64,000 nt of DNA from NCBI GenBank assembly GCA_963752345.1, contig CAVVYA010000002.1, positions 1,116,001 to 1,180,000 on the forward strand, given 5' to 3'. Of the stretch, positions 1-9,538 are shown in pieces (within the stretch, counting starts at the first letter, position 1; the number at the start of each line of letters is the position of its first letter). This DNA comes from CAVVYA01 sp963752345. Lineage in GTDB: Bacteria; Pseudomonadota; Alphaproteobacteria; SMXQ01. Below the pieces are notes generated by a model. It worked only from the letters and a program-made list of their open reading frames with translations. It was not told where the DNA came from and ran no database searches. A program made the position numbers and the translations under genes.

Positions 1-1095
1 CTTCACATTGCCGAGTCCGTCGGCGTAGGTGCCGGTCAGCACCTGTTCGACCACGGTGAGCGGCTGGTTGAGATAGTTCTGCGGCGCGATGGCTTCGGCG
101 ATCTGCTTGCGGTTCTCCGCCTTGGTGGCGAAGGCGGTCGCATCGATGATCGCCTTGAGCAGCGCCTGGTAGGTGTTCGGCATGGTGGTGACGAATTCGC
201 GGCTGGCGGCGAAGGCGCAGCACGGATGGCCGTCCCAGATCTGCTTCGACAAGGTATGGATGAAGCCGACGCCGTCGAACACCGCGCGCTGATTGACCGG
301 GTCGGGCGCCAGGAATCCGTCGATATTGTCGGCGCGCAGATTGGCCACCATCTCGGGCGGCGGCACGGACCGGATCTGGATGTCGCGGTCCGGGTCGATG
401 CCGTGCTCGGCGACGAAATAGCGCAGCAGGTAGTTGTGCATGGAATAGTCGAACGGCACCGCGAACTTGAGGCCCTTCCAGCTTTTCGGGTCGAGCTTGT
501 CCTTGTGCTTGACCGAGAGCGTGATGGCCTGGCCGTTGATGTTCTCGACCGCCGGCATGGTGTAGGGGATCGCATTCGATCCGCTGCCGAGCGTGATCGC
601 CAGCGGCATCGGCGACAGCATGTGGGCCGCGTCATATTCCTTGTTCAGGGTCTTGTCGCGGATCACCGCCCAGCCGGCGGTCTTCACCACTTCCACGTCG
701 AGCCCGTGCTTGGCGTAATAGCCCATCGGATGGGCCATGATGATCGGCGTGGCGCAGGTGATCGGGATGAAGCCGACCTTGAGCGCCTTCTTCTCGATCG
801 GCCCCATGCTCTGGGCGAAGGCCTCGCGCGCGAAGCCGAGCGGCAGCGCGTCGGCGATCGCAGCCATCGCCGTCGAGGCCCCGACCGCATTGAGGAAATG
901 GCGCCGTGTCACATCCTGGGGAAACAGGGCGCGCAGAATGGCCGACTCCACCACTCCGCCGTAGCGCGACTCGTCATCCGCCGATGCCTGGTTTCGCGCG
1001 GCGTCGTGCGCCGCCTGGTCGGCATGCCCGCCGCAACTGCAGCCGGTGGCGCGCAAGGAACGATCGGCATTCAACGGATCATCGAACGTCGACAT
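1..1095 (-). CDS. NrtA/CmpA-family ABC transporter substrate-binding protein (3' end beyond window)
   Basis: Periplasmic receptor of the nitrate/bicarbonate/taurine-type ABC family; the substrate is not predictable. The frame is open from the ATG at 1095 to the left edge (365 codons) without a stop, so the C-terminus lies outside. Residues 19-22 carry a CSCG cysteine cluster. A twin-arginine signal (TRRHFLNAVGAS, arginines 64-65) follows a long hydrophilic leader, pointing to Tat export of a folded protein. The mature part begins with KVGFIPITCATPIIMAHPMG, typical of CmpA/NrtA receptors, and continues with AGWAVIRDKTLNKEYDAAHM. No permease or ATPase gene is visible inside the window; they may lie to the left. 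The family call is firm, the ligand open. Confidence 0.88.
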   Translation of the reverse strand, partial: MSTFDDPLNADRSLRATGCSCGGHADQAAHDAARNQASADDESRYGGVVESAILRALFPQDVTRRHFLNAVGASTAMAAIADALPLGFAREAFAQSMGPIEKKALKVGFIPITCATPIIMAHPMGYYAKHGLDVEVVKTAGWAVIRDKTLNKEYDAAHMLSPMPLAITLGSGSNAIPYTMPAVENINGQAITLSVKHKDKLDPKSWKGLKFAVPFDYSMHNYLLRYFVAEHGIDPDRDIQIRSVPPPEMVANLRADNIDGFLAPDPVNQRAVFDGVGFIHTLSKQIWDGHPCCAFAASREFVTTMPNTYQALLKAIIDATAFATKAENRKQIAEAIAPQNYLNQPLTVVEQVLTGTYADGLGNVK

Positions 1096-1360
1096 GGGAT
1101 CCCCTCTTCTGACAGTCGCCTCTCGTCTCCGGCCGCGCATGCCGCCTGAGCGAAGGTCTGGTCAAGGAGATTGCAATGGCTGTGCCAGCAGTGCCTGAGC
1201 CGCGGGAAATGCCATGCGTCCGGGCAAAAGAAGGTTAAGCCTTGTTGTCGGGCAACCGGAATTGCGGCAGCCGACGCATAAAAAACAGGCTGCTGCCTAA
1301 ATTCCTTCCCCACGTTGGAGTGACGCAGGTGGAGTGTTAACTTGCCCTTCGACTCGACTC

Positions 1361-1394
1361 CCCGCCTCGATGGGGGAGGGTCGGGGCGGGGGTG
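1361..1394. repeat. GC-rich dispersed intergenic repeat (G-run family), single copy
   Basis: The 395 bases between the NrtA-like gene and nadB hold no convincing gene. They contain one copy of a C/G-run element (GATGGGGGAGGGTCGGGG core) that recurs near 3.2, 12.0, 33.7 and 59.4 kb. Such short palindromic G-run elements are common between genes of Hyphomicrobiales; a function is not apparent. Confidence 0.6.
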
Positions 1395-1490
1395 ACGTCC
1401 CTGCATCCACGAGACAGAGGTCAGCACCCCTCACCCACCTCCAAGGGCGGTGGAAACGAATAGAAGAGTGGAGGACTCGTAGCGCCAGCG

Positions 1491-3090
1491 CTACGGCGCG
1501 AGGATCGTGTCGTGGGGCGTCGTAGCGCCGTTCGGCTCGGGATAGTCGAGGATATAGTGCAGGCCGCGGCTTTCACGCCGCGACAGGGCCGAGCGGATGA
1601 TCAGATCGGCAATGACTGTCAGATTGCGCAGCTCGATCAATTCGGGCGTCAGCCGTGTGGTCGCTCGCCGCCTGTGCGACAGCCTCGACGAGCGGCGCGA
1701 GCTCGCGCGCCGCCTGTTCGAGCCCGTCGACGGTGCGCACGATGCCGGCGAAGCGCCACATCAGCCGCCGCACCGTGTCGGTCCATTCCAGGATCAGCGA
1801 TCTTTCCGCGGCGGTGTCCTGGCCGACCGGCGGCGCCGCCTGCGCGCCACCATCATGGCCGTGGCCGAGACGACGGGCGATGTCCTGCGCCGCGGCCTGA
1901 CCGAACACCAGGCATTCGAGCAGCGAGTTGGACGCCATGCGGTTCGCGCCATGCAGGCCGGTGAAGGCACACTCGCCCACCGCGTAGAGCGCGTCGATGT
2001 CGGTGCGCGCCGCGTGATCCGTCACGATGCCGCCGCAGGTATAATGGGCCGCCGGCACGACCGGGATGCGGTCCTTCGTGATATCGATGCCGAGCGTCAG
2101 GCAGTGGGCATGGATCGTCGGGAAATGCTCGCGGATGAATTCGGCGGGTTTGTGGCGGATGTCGAGATAGACGCAGTCGATGCCCTGAGTGCTCATCTCG
2201 TGATGGATGGCGCGCGACACCACGTCGCGCGGCGCCAGTTCCGCCAGCGGATGATAGGACGGCATGAAGCGCGTGCCGTCGGGCAGCACCAGCCGCGCGC
2301 CCTCGCCGCGCATCGCCTCGGTGATCAGGAACGTCCTGGCGCCCGGATGATGCAGGCAGGTCGGATGGAATTGAGTGAATTCCATATTGGCCACCCGGCA
2401 GCCGGCGCGCCACGCCATGGCGATGCCGTCGCCGGTCGCGCTCTCCGGATTGGTGGCGTGCAGATAGACTTTGCTCGCCCCGCCGGTCGCCAGAACGGTG
2501 GTGCGCGACAACAGCGGCGCAAGCTCGCCGCTGTCCGGGTCGAGCATCCAGACGCCGACGCAACGCGACGCATTCGGCTCGCCGGCCGGAGCAGCTGCCA
2601 GGATCAGATCGACCGCCAGCCGGTTCTCGTAGACGGTGATGTTGGTGCGGCGCGCCAGTTCCTGCTGCAGGCAGGTCTGCACCGCGCGGCCGGTGGCGTC
2701 CGCGGCATGGACGACTCGGCGCCGGCTGTGGCCGCCCTCGCGCGCGAGATGGTACTGCAACGCGCCGTCGGCATTTTCCTTGGTCAGTTCGATGCCGTAG
2801 GTTTCAAGCTGCGCGATGACACCCGGCGCACGCTCGACCACGAAGCGCACGGTATCGCGATGGCACAGGCCGGCGCCGGCGGCGACGGTGTCTTCCTCAT
2901 GCAGGTCGAATGAATCGTCGTCGGCCAGCACGCTCGCGATGCCGCCCTGCGCCCAGTTGGTGGCGCCCTGCGCGAGACGGCCCTTGGACACCACGGCGAC
3001 GGCGAAATCCTTCGGCAATGCCAAGGCCGCACCGAGGCCGGCGGCGCCGCTGCCGATGATCAGGACGTCATAGATTTGGGGGTGGGTCAT
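1491..3090 (-). CDS. nadB: L-aspartate oxidase NadB, with one +1 frameshift near 1658
   Basis: Oxidises L-aspartate to iminoaspartate with FAD, the first step of de novo NAD synthesis. The N-terminal dinucleotide-binding motif DVLIIGSGAAGLGAAL starts about eight residues after the chosen ATG at 3090; a GTG at 3165 would add 25 residues that do not resemble the family. NWAQGGIA, EGGHSRRRVVHAADATG, HPTCLHHPGARTFLITEAMR and YTCGGIVTDHAARTD are typical of NadB. Near 1658 one extra G shifts the frame: read without it, the protein ends in the conserved SRRESRGLHYILDYPEP and stops at 1491. In the literal sequence the last part is replaced by an unrelated tail stopping at 1573. The enzyme is biosynthetic and normally needed, so a sequencing insertion is likelier than decay. 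No nadA or nadC neighbour is visible. Confidence 0.9.
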
Positions 3091-3205
3091 GCCAGGAGGC
3101 GATGCCGGGGCGGCGGGGCGAGCAGAAGACGGGTGTAACAATCCATAGGACTCGGCTTGTCGCACTAACTGCTCAAAAATTCAACAGCGTCCGGGCCGGC
3201 GAGAG

Positions 3206-3400
3206 CACCCCCACCCCGACCCTCCCCCATCGAGGGGGAGGGAGACGATGAGCGCGGAGGAGACGACTTGGACTGCGACCGCCCCAATCTTGTTCCTCCC
3301 CCTTGTGGGAGGGAGACGATGAGCGCGGAGGAGACGACTTGGACTGCGACCGCCCCAATCTTGTTCCTCCCCCCTTGTTGGGGGAGGCTAGGTGGGGGGC
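3206..3400. repeat. G-run dispersed repeats with a 71-bp direct duplication
   Basis: The gap between the epimerase gene and nadB holds no gene. It carries three copies of the C/G-run element (about 3209-3243, 3292-3312 and 3364-3398). A 71-base unit containing GAGACGATGAGCGCGGAGG is present twice head to tail, at 3236-3306 and 3307-3377, almost without differences, which indicates a recent tandem duplication between two G-run elements. Confidence 0.75.
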
Positions 3401-3463
3401 TTGCTGGCAATGACCGGCCTGCAGCCGCCAATCGACAAAGATTGCCTGTGTGCGTCTTCGCGC

Positions 3464-4430
3464 TCACGCCCGCAAGCGCGTCCTGGCGTCGGGACCGAAG
3501 GCCTTGAGATCGGCGGCATAATCCTGCAGCGCCGCCTCGAGGGAGTATTGCGGCGACCAGCCGAGCTCGCGTTTGGCGGCGGAGATGTCGAGCGGCTGGC
3601 TTTTCGACTTGGGCGGCTCGCCCGGCTCGATCTCGATTTGCACGGTCGGAAACAGCCGGCGCATGGTCGCGGTCAGGTCGTCGAACGGCGTGACGAAGCC
3701 GTTGCCGATATTGAACATCATGCCGGCCGGAGTCTTGACCGTGGCGGCCAGATCGACGGCGCGGCCCATGTCCTTGGCGTAGATATACTCGTTGGCCATG
3801 GTTTCGGACTGGGCGATGCGCGCGGGTTTGCCGGTGACGCCGGCCTCGACCAAGGCCTGCATCTTCTCGCCGCCGCCCGAGCCCGACCAGAAGTGGCCGA
3901 GGCCGAACACATTGGCCGGGCGCAGCATGACCAGCTCGAAGCCGTATTTGCGCTGGTAGGCTTCGAGGATCAGCTCCTTCGCCACCTTGGAATTGCCGTA
4001 GCCGCGGCCCGGGCCCGCGCGGGAAGCTTTCCGGGACCGGCTCATTCATAGAGCGGCGGCCGTCATAGACGCCGAACGTGCTGATATGCACCAGCCGGCG
4101 CGCGCCGGTCAGGCGCACCGCCTCGGCGACGTTGATGGTGCCCATCAGATTGATGGTGAGCGCGGTATAAAGCATGGCGTCGACCCGGCTGCCGATCAGC
4201 CCGGCGGTATGCACGACCGTCTCCGCCTTGTGATCGCGGATCGCGCCGATCACCGCCGGCAGGTCGCGCACGTCGGCGCGCACCTGCGTATAGTCCGCGG
4301 CGCCCAGCTTGGTCTTGAGGAAGTCGCTGCGCGGCTCGGGATCGAGGAAGACCACCCGCTCGCCACGCTTGGCCGCCCATTGCGCGAAGGATGCGCCGAT
4401 CAATCCGGCGCCGGTCACCAGAACGGTCAT
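3464..4430 (-). CDS. NAD-dependent epimerase/dehydratase (SDR), +1 frameshift near 4018
   Basis: Extended short-chain dehydrogenase/reductase of the sugar-nucleotide epimerase type; the substrate is unknown. The chosen ATG at 4430 is followed at once by the NAD-binding motif TVLVTGAGLIGASFAQW. An upstream start at 4553 would add a non-homologous leader. STFGVYDG lies before the break and GYGNSKVAKELIL after it, giving the catalytic YxxxK. LRPANVFGLG and the C-terminal KRELGWSPQYSLEAAL are also typical. Within a G/C run around 4010-4025 one extra base separates the two halves, which otherwise join into a protein of about 320 residues. Isolated gene between nadB and a membrane protease; no pathway context. 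Confidence 0.8.
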
Positions 4431-4482
4431 GCAAATCTCCGTTGAATTCCTTTGATCGGCCGCCGCCCTGAAGCCAAGCGAG

Positions 4483-5454
4483 TCAAATTTCTTTTGCCGC
4501 CTTGCGGCTGCGCAGGCCGAAAAGAATAGCATTGAAGGTCGCCAAAACGGCAAGCACCAATGTTTCCTTGAATTCCAGGATGGCGCCCTGGCCGCGCAGG
4601 ATCGTCAGAAACGCCAGAGCCACCACGCCGGAGAACATGGCGAGGAAGAGCCAGGTCCATTCACGCCAGCGCGCGCGCCTCATCCAGGGATGGGGCGGCT
4701 TGCTATCGTCGGCCGCACTGCCGATCTCGGTCTTGGCCAGACGCGCGACGTAATGTGGGAGGCTGAGAGCCAGCAGTCCCGAAAGCAAAACCACGGCGAG
4801 GAATGCGATACGGGCCAGAACCCCCGCCTCGCCGCCGGCCGAATTCAAGGTGAGCGCATGGTTGTAGGCGCCATGGAGCAGGATGGGCACGATCAGGGCC
4901 AAAAGAAACAGGACGACGGACCCGCGTCTCATGAAGCCAAGCGCGAGAAAAGATCCCATGATCACGCCATAGAAAACATGCGATCCGCTAAAACCGCGGA
5001 CCAGAGCGCTCTGCTGCCAGGCCGCGATGTTGAGATAGAGAATCGTGTTCTCGACCATGGCGAAGCCGCAGCCGAGCGCAAGAACCATGACCGGAAGATG
5101 CCATGACCGCAGCGACCGGCGCAGGACCAGAAACAGCGCCAGCGCCGTCAATAGCCTCAGGCTCTCCTCGATCACACCGCCGTAGATGATGCCGCGCACG
5201 GCTTGGTGGGCGTAGGTGCCGTCCATGGTCAGCGCCCTGATCACGCCGAGGTCGTGAAACCAGCGGAATGAAATCTCGGGAGAGGTCGTGAGGAAATCCT
5301 GGAGCCGCCAGGCGGGATAGGTGACGAGCACCCCGCACAGGACCGCCAGCCAGACCGCGCGGGCCGGCGTGCCGAACCCCTCCCGTTCGCGAAAGTAGAG
5401 AAGCCAGATCAGCGGCGTCCCGAAGGCGACGAACAGCTTTATGAAATGATCCAC
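4483..5454 (-). CDS. PrsW-like glutamic intramembrane protease family protein
   Basis: Predicted polytopic inner-membrane protein of 323 residues with about eight hydrophobic segments. Three motifs of the PrsW/CPBP-like glutamic membrane protease group are visible: YGGVIEESLRLL (Glu96-Glu97), GFAMVENTILY (Glu135) and LLHGAYNHAL (His194, Asn198). A His in SHVFYGVIMG (His159) sits in a further segment. The classical PrsW EE-x-x-K lysine is an arginine here, and the C-terminal 80 residues carry two more membrane spans. PrsW of Bacillus cleaves an anti-sigma factor; no sigma or anti-sigma gene is near, so the target is unknown. Assignment rests on motif order and topology. Confidence 0.65.
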   Translation of the reverse strand: MDHFIKLFVAFGTPLIWLLYFREREGFGTPARAVWLAVLCGVLVTYPAWRLQDFLTTSPEISFRWFHDLGVIRALTMDGTYAHQAVRGIIYGGVIEESLRLLTALALFLVLRRSLRSWHLPVMVLALGCGFAMVENTILYLNIAAWQQSALVRGFSGSHVFYGVIMGSFLALGFMRRGSVVLFLLALIVPILLHGAYNHALTLNSAGGEAGVLARIAFLAVVLLSGLLALSLPHYVARLAKTEIGSAADDSKPPHPWMRRARWREWTWLFLAMFSGVVALAFLTILRGQGAILEFKETLVLAVLATFNAILFGLRSRKAAKEI

Positions 5455-5577
5455 GCGAGGCTTTCTGACATTTTCACGCGCGTGTCCGTCATGGCGGCCG
5501 GCATCGATGAACGCAGCCTAGCTGTCGCCAGGACCGAAGTATAGATCGCGGCCTCCCCGAGCGGACGCATATGGCGC

Positions 5578-6522
5578 CTAACGCTCCGGCGCCAAGCGCA
5601 CCCAGGTCAGCTCGTGCTTGTTGTTGTGCAGATGCATGAGGCGCGATCCGGGCAACGCGGCGAATCGCCGTTGCGCATCGAAGTCCGTGCCGCCCTGGAA
5701 TTTGACGGTGCAGACCATGTTGCGCGCCAGCCCGGAGTCGATCCAGGCGCTGACGAGCCGGTAGAGCCGCTCCGGATAGCAGATCACGTCGGAAAACAGC
5801 CAGTCGACCGCACCGATGTCCTGCGGCTTGAGAGCGAAAGCGCTGTCCTGGCGCATTTCGACGCCGGGCAATGTCGCGATGCGCGGGTCGAGCGGCGCCT
5901 TGTCCACGGCGATGACCCGGCTGCCGAGTTTTTGCAGCACCCAGGTCCAGCCGCCCGGACTGGCGCCGAGGTCGAGGCAGAGATCGCCCGGTCCCGGCAT
6001 GCGGCCGATGCGCGTCAGTGCCTCCCACAGCTTGAGATAGGCGCGGTTCGGCGGACCTTCCTTGTCCTCGATAAAACTCACCGCGCCATTGGGAAACGGG
6101 CTGGCGCAGCGCGCGGCGGCGAGCACGGTATGTTCGTCGAGCAGCGTCCAGGAGCCGAGCGGCGCGCTGGGCGCCGCCTGGGGAAACACCAGCGGCTTGG
6201 CGCTGACCGATGGCAGACGATCCTGAATCAGGCGCGCGCGGCGGTGGAGCTGGAAGTCATAGAGCGCCCAATTGCGCTGGATGTTGCGCAGCGCCTTGGC
6301 GGCCTCGCCGATCGAGGCGATCTCGATGGTCACCGGGTCGTACCAGATATTTTCCGCCCATGCCGCCGGCCGCGGCGGTCCTTCGGCGATGATCAATCGG
6401 CCGTGGGTCGCGACCGTCGGCCCGAGTTCCTCGCGCAGTTCGTCGAGGAACCCGTCGGCCGCCAGATAGGCGGTCCAGCCGGTGTCGCCGACCCGCTCGC
6501 TCGCTGATGTCTCGCTCGGCAC
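5578..6522 (-). CDS. RlmM/FtsJ-like SAM-dependent RNA 2'-O-methyltransferase
   Basis: A protein of 314 residues with a C-terminal Rossmann methyltransferase domain. Motif I reads CLDLGASPGGWTWVLQ and is followed by VIAVDKAPLD and VDWLFSDVICYPERL. The motif-I form DLGA-PGGWT and the later VKFQGG, with its lysine, match the RlmM group that methylates the 2'-OH of C2498 in 23S rRNA. The N-terminal half (about 150 residues) fits the THUMP-like substrate-recognition region of that family but is divergent. The end WVRLAPER is typical of close homologues. No operon partner; the downstream gene is mscL in the same direction 37 bases beyond its start. Confidence 0.75.
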   Translation of the reverse strand: MPSETSASERVGDTGWTAYLAADGFLDELREELGPTVATHGRLIIAEGPPRPAAWAENIWYDPVTIEIASIGEAAKALRNIQRNWALYDFQLHRRARLIQDRLPSVSAKPLVFPQAAPSAPLGSWTLLDEHTVLAAARCASPFPNGAVSFIEDKEGPPNRAYLKLWEALTRIGRMPGPGDLCLDLGASPGGWTWVLQKLGSRVIAVDKAPLDPRIATLPGVEMRQDSAFALKPQDIGAVDWLFSDVICYPERLYRLVSAWIDSGLARNMVCTVKFQGGTDFDAQRRFAALPGSRLMHLHNNKHELTWVRLAPER

Positions 6523-6558
6523 CTCACACGCACTCGACGCAACGCCGCGCGATGGGAC

Positions 6559-7035
6559 TCACGCGGGCCCCAATGGCTTTTGCGCCTGCGCCTTCAGGAG
6601 ATCGCGGATCTCCTCCAGCAGCACCTCGCTGCGCGGCGGCTCGGGCGGCGCCTTGGCCGCTTCCTTCCTGTGGAAGCGGTTGATCTGCTTCACCAGCACG
6701 AAAATGGCGAAGGCCACGATGACGAAGTTGATAATGGTGTTGAGGAACAGGCCGAGGTTGATGGTCGCCGCGCCGGCCGCCTGGGCCTCCGCCAGGGTGG
6801 CATAGTCGCCGCCCGACAGGTCGATGAAGATGTTGGAGAAATCGACGCCGCCGGTGAGCAGGCCGATGGGCGGCATCAGAATGTCCTTGACCAGCGAGTT
6901 CACGATATTGGTGAACGCCGTGCCGATGACGATGCCGACCGCCAGGTCGATGACATTGCCGCGTGCGATGAAGGCTTTGAACTCGTCGACGAACGCGCCG
7001 CCCCGTTGCGCCACCGCCTTGCCCGGAATTCTCAT
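6559..7035 (-). CDS. mscL: Large-conductance mechanosensitive channel MscL
   Basis: Pentameric inner-membrane channel that opens under membrane tension and releases solutes on hypo-osmotic shock. The ATG at 7035 gives 158 residues; longer in-frame starts add non-homologous sequence. FKAFIARGNVIDLAVGIVIG is the amphipathic helix and first transmembrane segment, LVKDILMPPIGLL the loop, and FLNTIINFVIVAFAIFVLVK the second segment. The cytoplasmic helix ends in EVLLEEIRDLLK. All family hallmarks are present and the length is only slightly above the usual 136-150 residues. Confidence 0.95.
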   Translation of the reverse strand: MRIPGKAVAQRGGAFVDEFKAFIARGNVIDLAVGIVIGTAFTNIVNSLVKDILMPPIGLLTGGVDFSNIFIDLSGGDYATLAEAQAAGAATINLGLFLNTIINFVIVAFAIFVLVKQINRFHRKEAAKAPPEPPRSEVLLEEIRDLLKAQAQKPLGPA

Positions 7036-7063
7036 GACCTGCTCACCCGATGCGCCCTTCCCT

Positions 7064-7840
7064 TTAGCGGCCCAGAACGCCGCGCAGCTGGTCGCCGACA
7101 TTGCCGCCGCTTCCGCCCGTGGCGCCGCCGAGTTGACCACCGAGCTGGCCCTTGAGCGAATCGAGTGTCTTGTTGAGGTCGCCCGCCGCGGCCTTGGCAG
7201 CCTGCTGACTGATGGCGGCGATCACCTCGCTGGCGACTTCCTCGGGTGTGGCGCCGCCCTTGGCCTTGCCGATATTGGCCAGATGAATCGTCGGCAGCTT
7301 CACGTCGACTTTCTGGCCCTGCAACGCCGCGTGACTCGCCGCGACGACGCCGTTGCGGACATAGAGATTCTCGATGATCAGCTTGATCTCGGATTTCTCG
7401 TCGCCCGCGGCCGCTGCCGGTTTCTGCGCCGGAGCGCTGCTGCCGGACTTCGTCGCATTGGCCTGGATGGTCTGCAGGTTGCTGCCGCCCGGTCCCACCT
7501 CGTAGGTGACCTGCGGCTGGTCGATGACGACCTCCTTGATGACCACCGGGTTCTTGGTGATCGTGCCGGTATCGACCTTGACGGAGACGAGGCCGAGCAT
7601 GAAGGCATTCGACGCCGAGTAGCCTTTCGGATTGGCGATCGATAATCCGGAGATCGCGCCTTCGCCGCTGGTCGGCGACACTTTGACCTTGTCGACCTTG
7701 ACCTGGGTCTGCGTCGCCTGGGTGCCGTATTTTTCGATCGCTGTCTTGATCAGCCCATCCATGTTCGACCACAGGTAGAACACGCCGCCGCCGATGATGA
7801 CGACCAGCACGGCCAGGCCGATGAGAATTTTCTTGATCAC
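7064..7840 (-). CDS. AsmA-like membrane-anchored hypothetical protein
   Basis: A protein of 258 residues with one N-terminal membrane anchor (ILIGLAVLVVIIGGGVFYLW) followed by an AsmA/DUF748-like periplasmic region: SGEGAISGLSIANPKGYSA and VVIKEVVIDQPQVTYE are typical. An Ala/Pro-rich linker (residues about 135-150) separates this from a second half, and the last 30 residues are Gly-rich (GGQLGGATGGSGGNVG), probably flexible. AsmA-type proteins act in envelope lipid handling; nothing here proves that role. The gene stops 29 bases before the mscL start in the same direction, so the two may be co-transcribed. Confidence 0.55.
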   Translation of the reverse strand: MIKKILIGLAVLVVIIGGGVFYLWSNMDGLIKTAIEKYGTQATQTQVKVDKVKVSPTSGEGAISGLSIANPKGYSASNAFMLGLVSVKVDTGTITKNPVVIKEVVIDQPQVTYEVGPGGSNLQTIQANATKSGSSAPAQKPAAAAGDEKSEIKLIIENLYVRNGVVAASHAALQGQKVDVKLPTIHLANIGKAKGGATPEEVASEVIAAISQQAAKAAAGDLNKTLDSLKGQLGGQLGGATGGSGGNVGDQLRGVLGR

Positions 7841-8128
7841 TTTGCCTCTCCCTATGGTTTGGCTTTTTGCGCGAGCACTGCGACCAATAAGGCGTTGTGG
7901 GGGGCTTCCAATCGGCTGTCAAGCGGCGGAAACCTCAGTGCCGGGACGGATTGGCGGATCCGATGGCGTCCGCCGAGACCGTCTTAGGCAGACTGGTCTA
8001 ATCCCCTGGGGCGAACGTTTGCCTGCCCGGCACGTTCCCGGTCGTTGAAATAAACTGTCGCGCGTCCAAAAACGGCATGTCAATCTGGCGCCAATAGTCA
8101 GGCGGAATGCCGTTTAGGGAGGATGGCG

Positions 8129-9148
8129 ATGAGGGTATTGAGCAAACTAATCGTGGGCGGCGCAATCGGATTGGCGGCGGGATTGTCTCCCGCACTCGCC
8201 CAGTCGCCAGCCGAATTCTACCGCGGCAAGACGGTGCAATTCATCGTCGGCTATCCGCCGAGCGGCGGGTTCGACGCCTATACCCGCGTCGCCGCGCGCT
8301 TCATCGGCAAGCATATCCCCGGCCAGCCCACGGTGATCGTCACCAATATGCCGGGCGCCTCCAGCCTGCAGTTCGTGCGCTACCTCTATGACAAGGCGCC
8401 GAAGGACGGCACCCAGTTCGGCATGTTCAACCGCGGCCTGATGCCGAAAGCGGTGCTCGATCCGCAGGAAGTCGGCGTCGACTTCACCAAATTCACCTGG
8501 ATCGGCAGTATGAACAGCGAGTTGGCGGTGTGCTACCTGTGGGCCGCCAAGGGCATCACCACGGTCGACCAGTTCAAGAAGAGCAAGGTAATGCTCGGCG
8601 ACACCTCGAAGAACAGCGGCGGCTACATCTATACCTCGATTATGCGCGCCATGAGCCCGGACAATGTCAAGCTGGTGCTGGGCTATGCCACGACCGGCGA
8701 CATCTGGCTCGCCACCGAGCGCGGCGAGGTCGACGGCAATTGCACGGTGCTGACCAGCTTGCAGAGCCAGCGCCCCGAATGGATCGAGCAGAAGAAGATC
8801 AACATGCTCGTGCAGTTCGCCGAAACCAAGCATCCTGACCTGCCGAACGTGCCGACCATCTTCGAGATCGTCACCTCGGAGAACGAGCGCAAGGCAATCA
8901 ACTTCCTGATCGCCTCGGAACAGATCGGCCGCCCGGTGATCGGCCCGCCCGGCATGCACGCCGAGCGCACGGAAGCCCTGCGCAAGGCCTTCCTCGACAC
9001 CATGAAGGACCCCGAATTCCTCGCCTTCGCCGAAAAGGCCAAGATGGACATGGACGTGGTGCCGGGCGACAAGGCGGCCAAGATCGCCGCCGACATCCAG
9101 AACACCCCGAAAGAAGCCGTGGAATACGCCCGCAAGCTGATGGACTGA
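8129..9148 (+). CDS. TctC/Bug-family tripartite tricarboxylate transporter receptor (orphan 1)
   Basis: Periplasmic solute receptor of 339 residues. An N-terminal signal peptide (cleavage after ALAQ) is followed by SPAEFYRGKTVQFIVGYPPSGGFDAYTRVAARFIGKH in family order, then NMPGASSLQ and the C-terminal GPPGMHAERTEALRKAF. The ATG at 8129 lies six bases after a GGAGG site at 8118-8122; the ATG at 8123 overlaps that site and is unlikely. In canonical systems TctC delivers a carboxylate to TctA/TctB, but neither gene is near. The substrate is unknown. The 288 bases upstream hold no gene. Confidence 0.9.
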   Translation: MRVLSKLIVGGAIGLAAGLSPALAQSPAEFYRGKTVQFIVGYPPSGGFDAYTRVAARFIGKHIPGQPTVIVTNMPGASSLQFVRYLYDKAPKDGTQFGMFNRGLMPKAVLDPQEVGVDFTKFTWIGSMNSELAVCYLWAAKGITTVDQFKKSKVMLGDTSKNSGGYIYTSIMRAMSPDNVKLVLGYATTGDIWLATERGEVDGNCTVLTSLQSQRPEWIEQKKINMLVQFAETKHPDLPNVPTIFEIVTSENERKAINFLIASEQIGRPVIGPPGMHAERTEALRKAFLDTMKDPEFLAFAEKAKMDMDVVPGDKAAKIAADIQNTPKEAVEYARKLMD

Positions 9149-9206
9149 GTGAGAAGGCCTTGCTCGCGGCAGCGCAACGGGGTCGGCCAGTTGGTCCCTC
9201 CGTGCG

Positions 9207-9533
9207 TTACTCCGCGAGCAAGGTCAGGGATCCACGCTTCTGACCTTTCTTCGATGGCTGCGATACGGAAATGCTGACATTTCCACCGAGAGCCACAATC
9301 CACTTTGCGAGTTGATCAATGGTGACGCTATCAAGCTTGCCGGACAGTATCTTGGAAAGGCTTGTTTGATGCGTGCCGCAGATTTTAGCGGCTTCGGTCT
9401 GAGTTAAGCCGCGGGTCTTGATTGCCACGGCGATCACAGAAATAAGATCGGATTTTACGGCAAGTTCTTCCGCCTCGAACTCGTCGAAGCCGATGTCCTG
9501 AAAAACATTACCGGCACTGCGTTTCATCGCCAT
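9207..9533 (-). CDS. XRE-family antitoxin of a RelE/Gp49-type toxin-antitoxin pair
   Basis: About 108 residues with a helix-turn-helix: GLTQTEAAKICGTHQTSLSKILSGKL matches the COG5606-type XRE antitoxins that accompany Gp49-like toxins. The ATG at 9533 has an AGAGGTGA ribosome site in the tail of the toxin gene; a GTG at 9542 overlapping the toxin stop (GTGA) is the alternative. The toxin gene lies directly upstream, the reversed order seen in HigBA-like modules. The protein probably neutralises the toxin and represses the operon. Confidence 0.8.
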   Translation of the reverse strand: MAMKRSAGNVFQDIGFDEFEAEELAVKSDLISVIAVAIKTRGLTQTEAAKICGTHQTSLSKILSGKLDSVTIDQLAKWIVALGGNVSISVSQPSKKGQKRGSLTLLAE

Positions 9534-9538
9534 GTTGC

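Noticed and set aside
3165..4553. A single 462-residue epimerase reading straight through
   Set aside because: After about residue 180 that frame loses all family similarity, while the other frame continues the epimerase; the long tail only reads through repeats.
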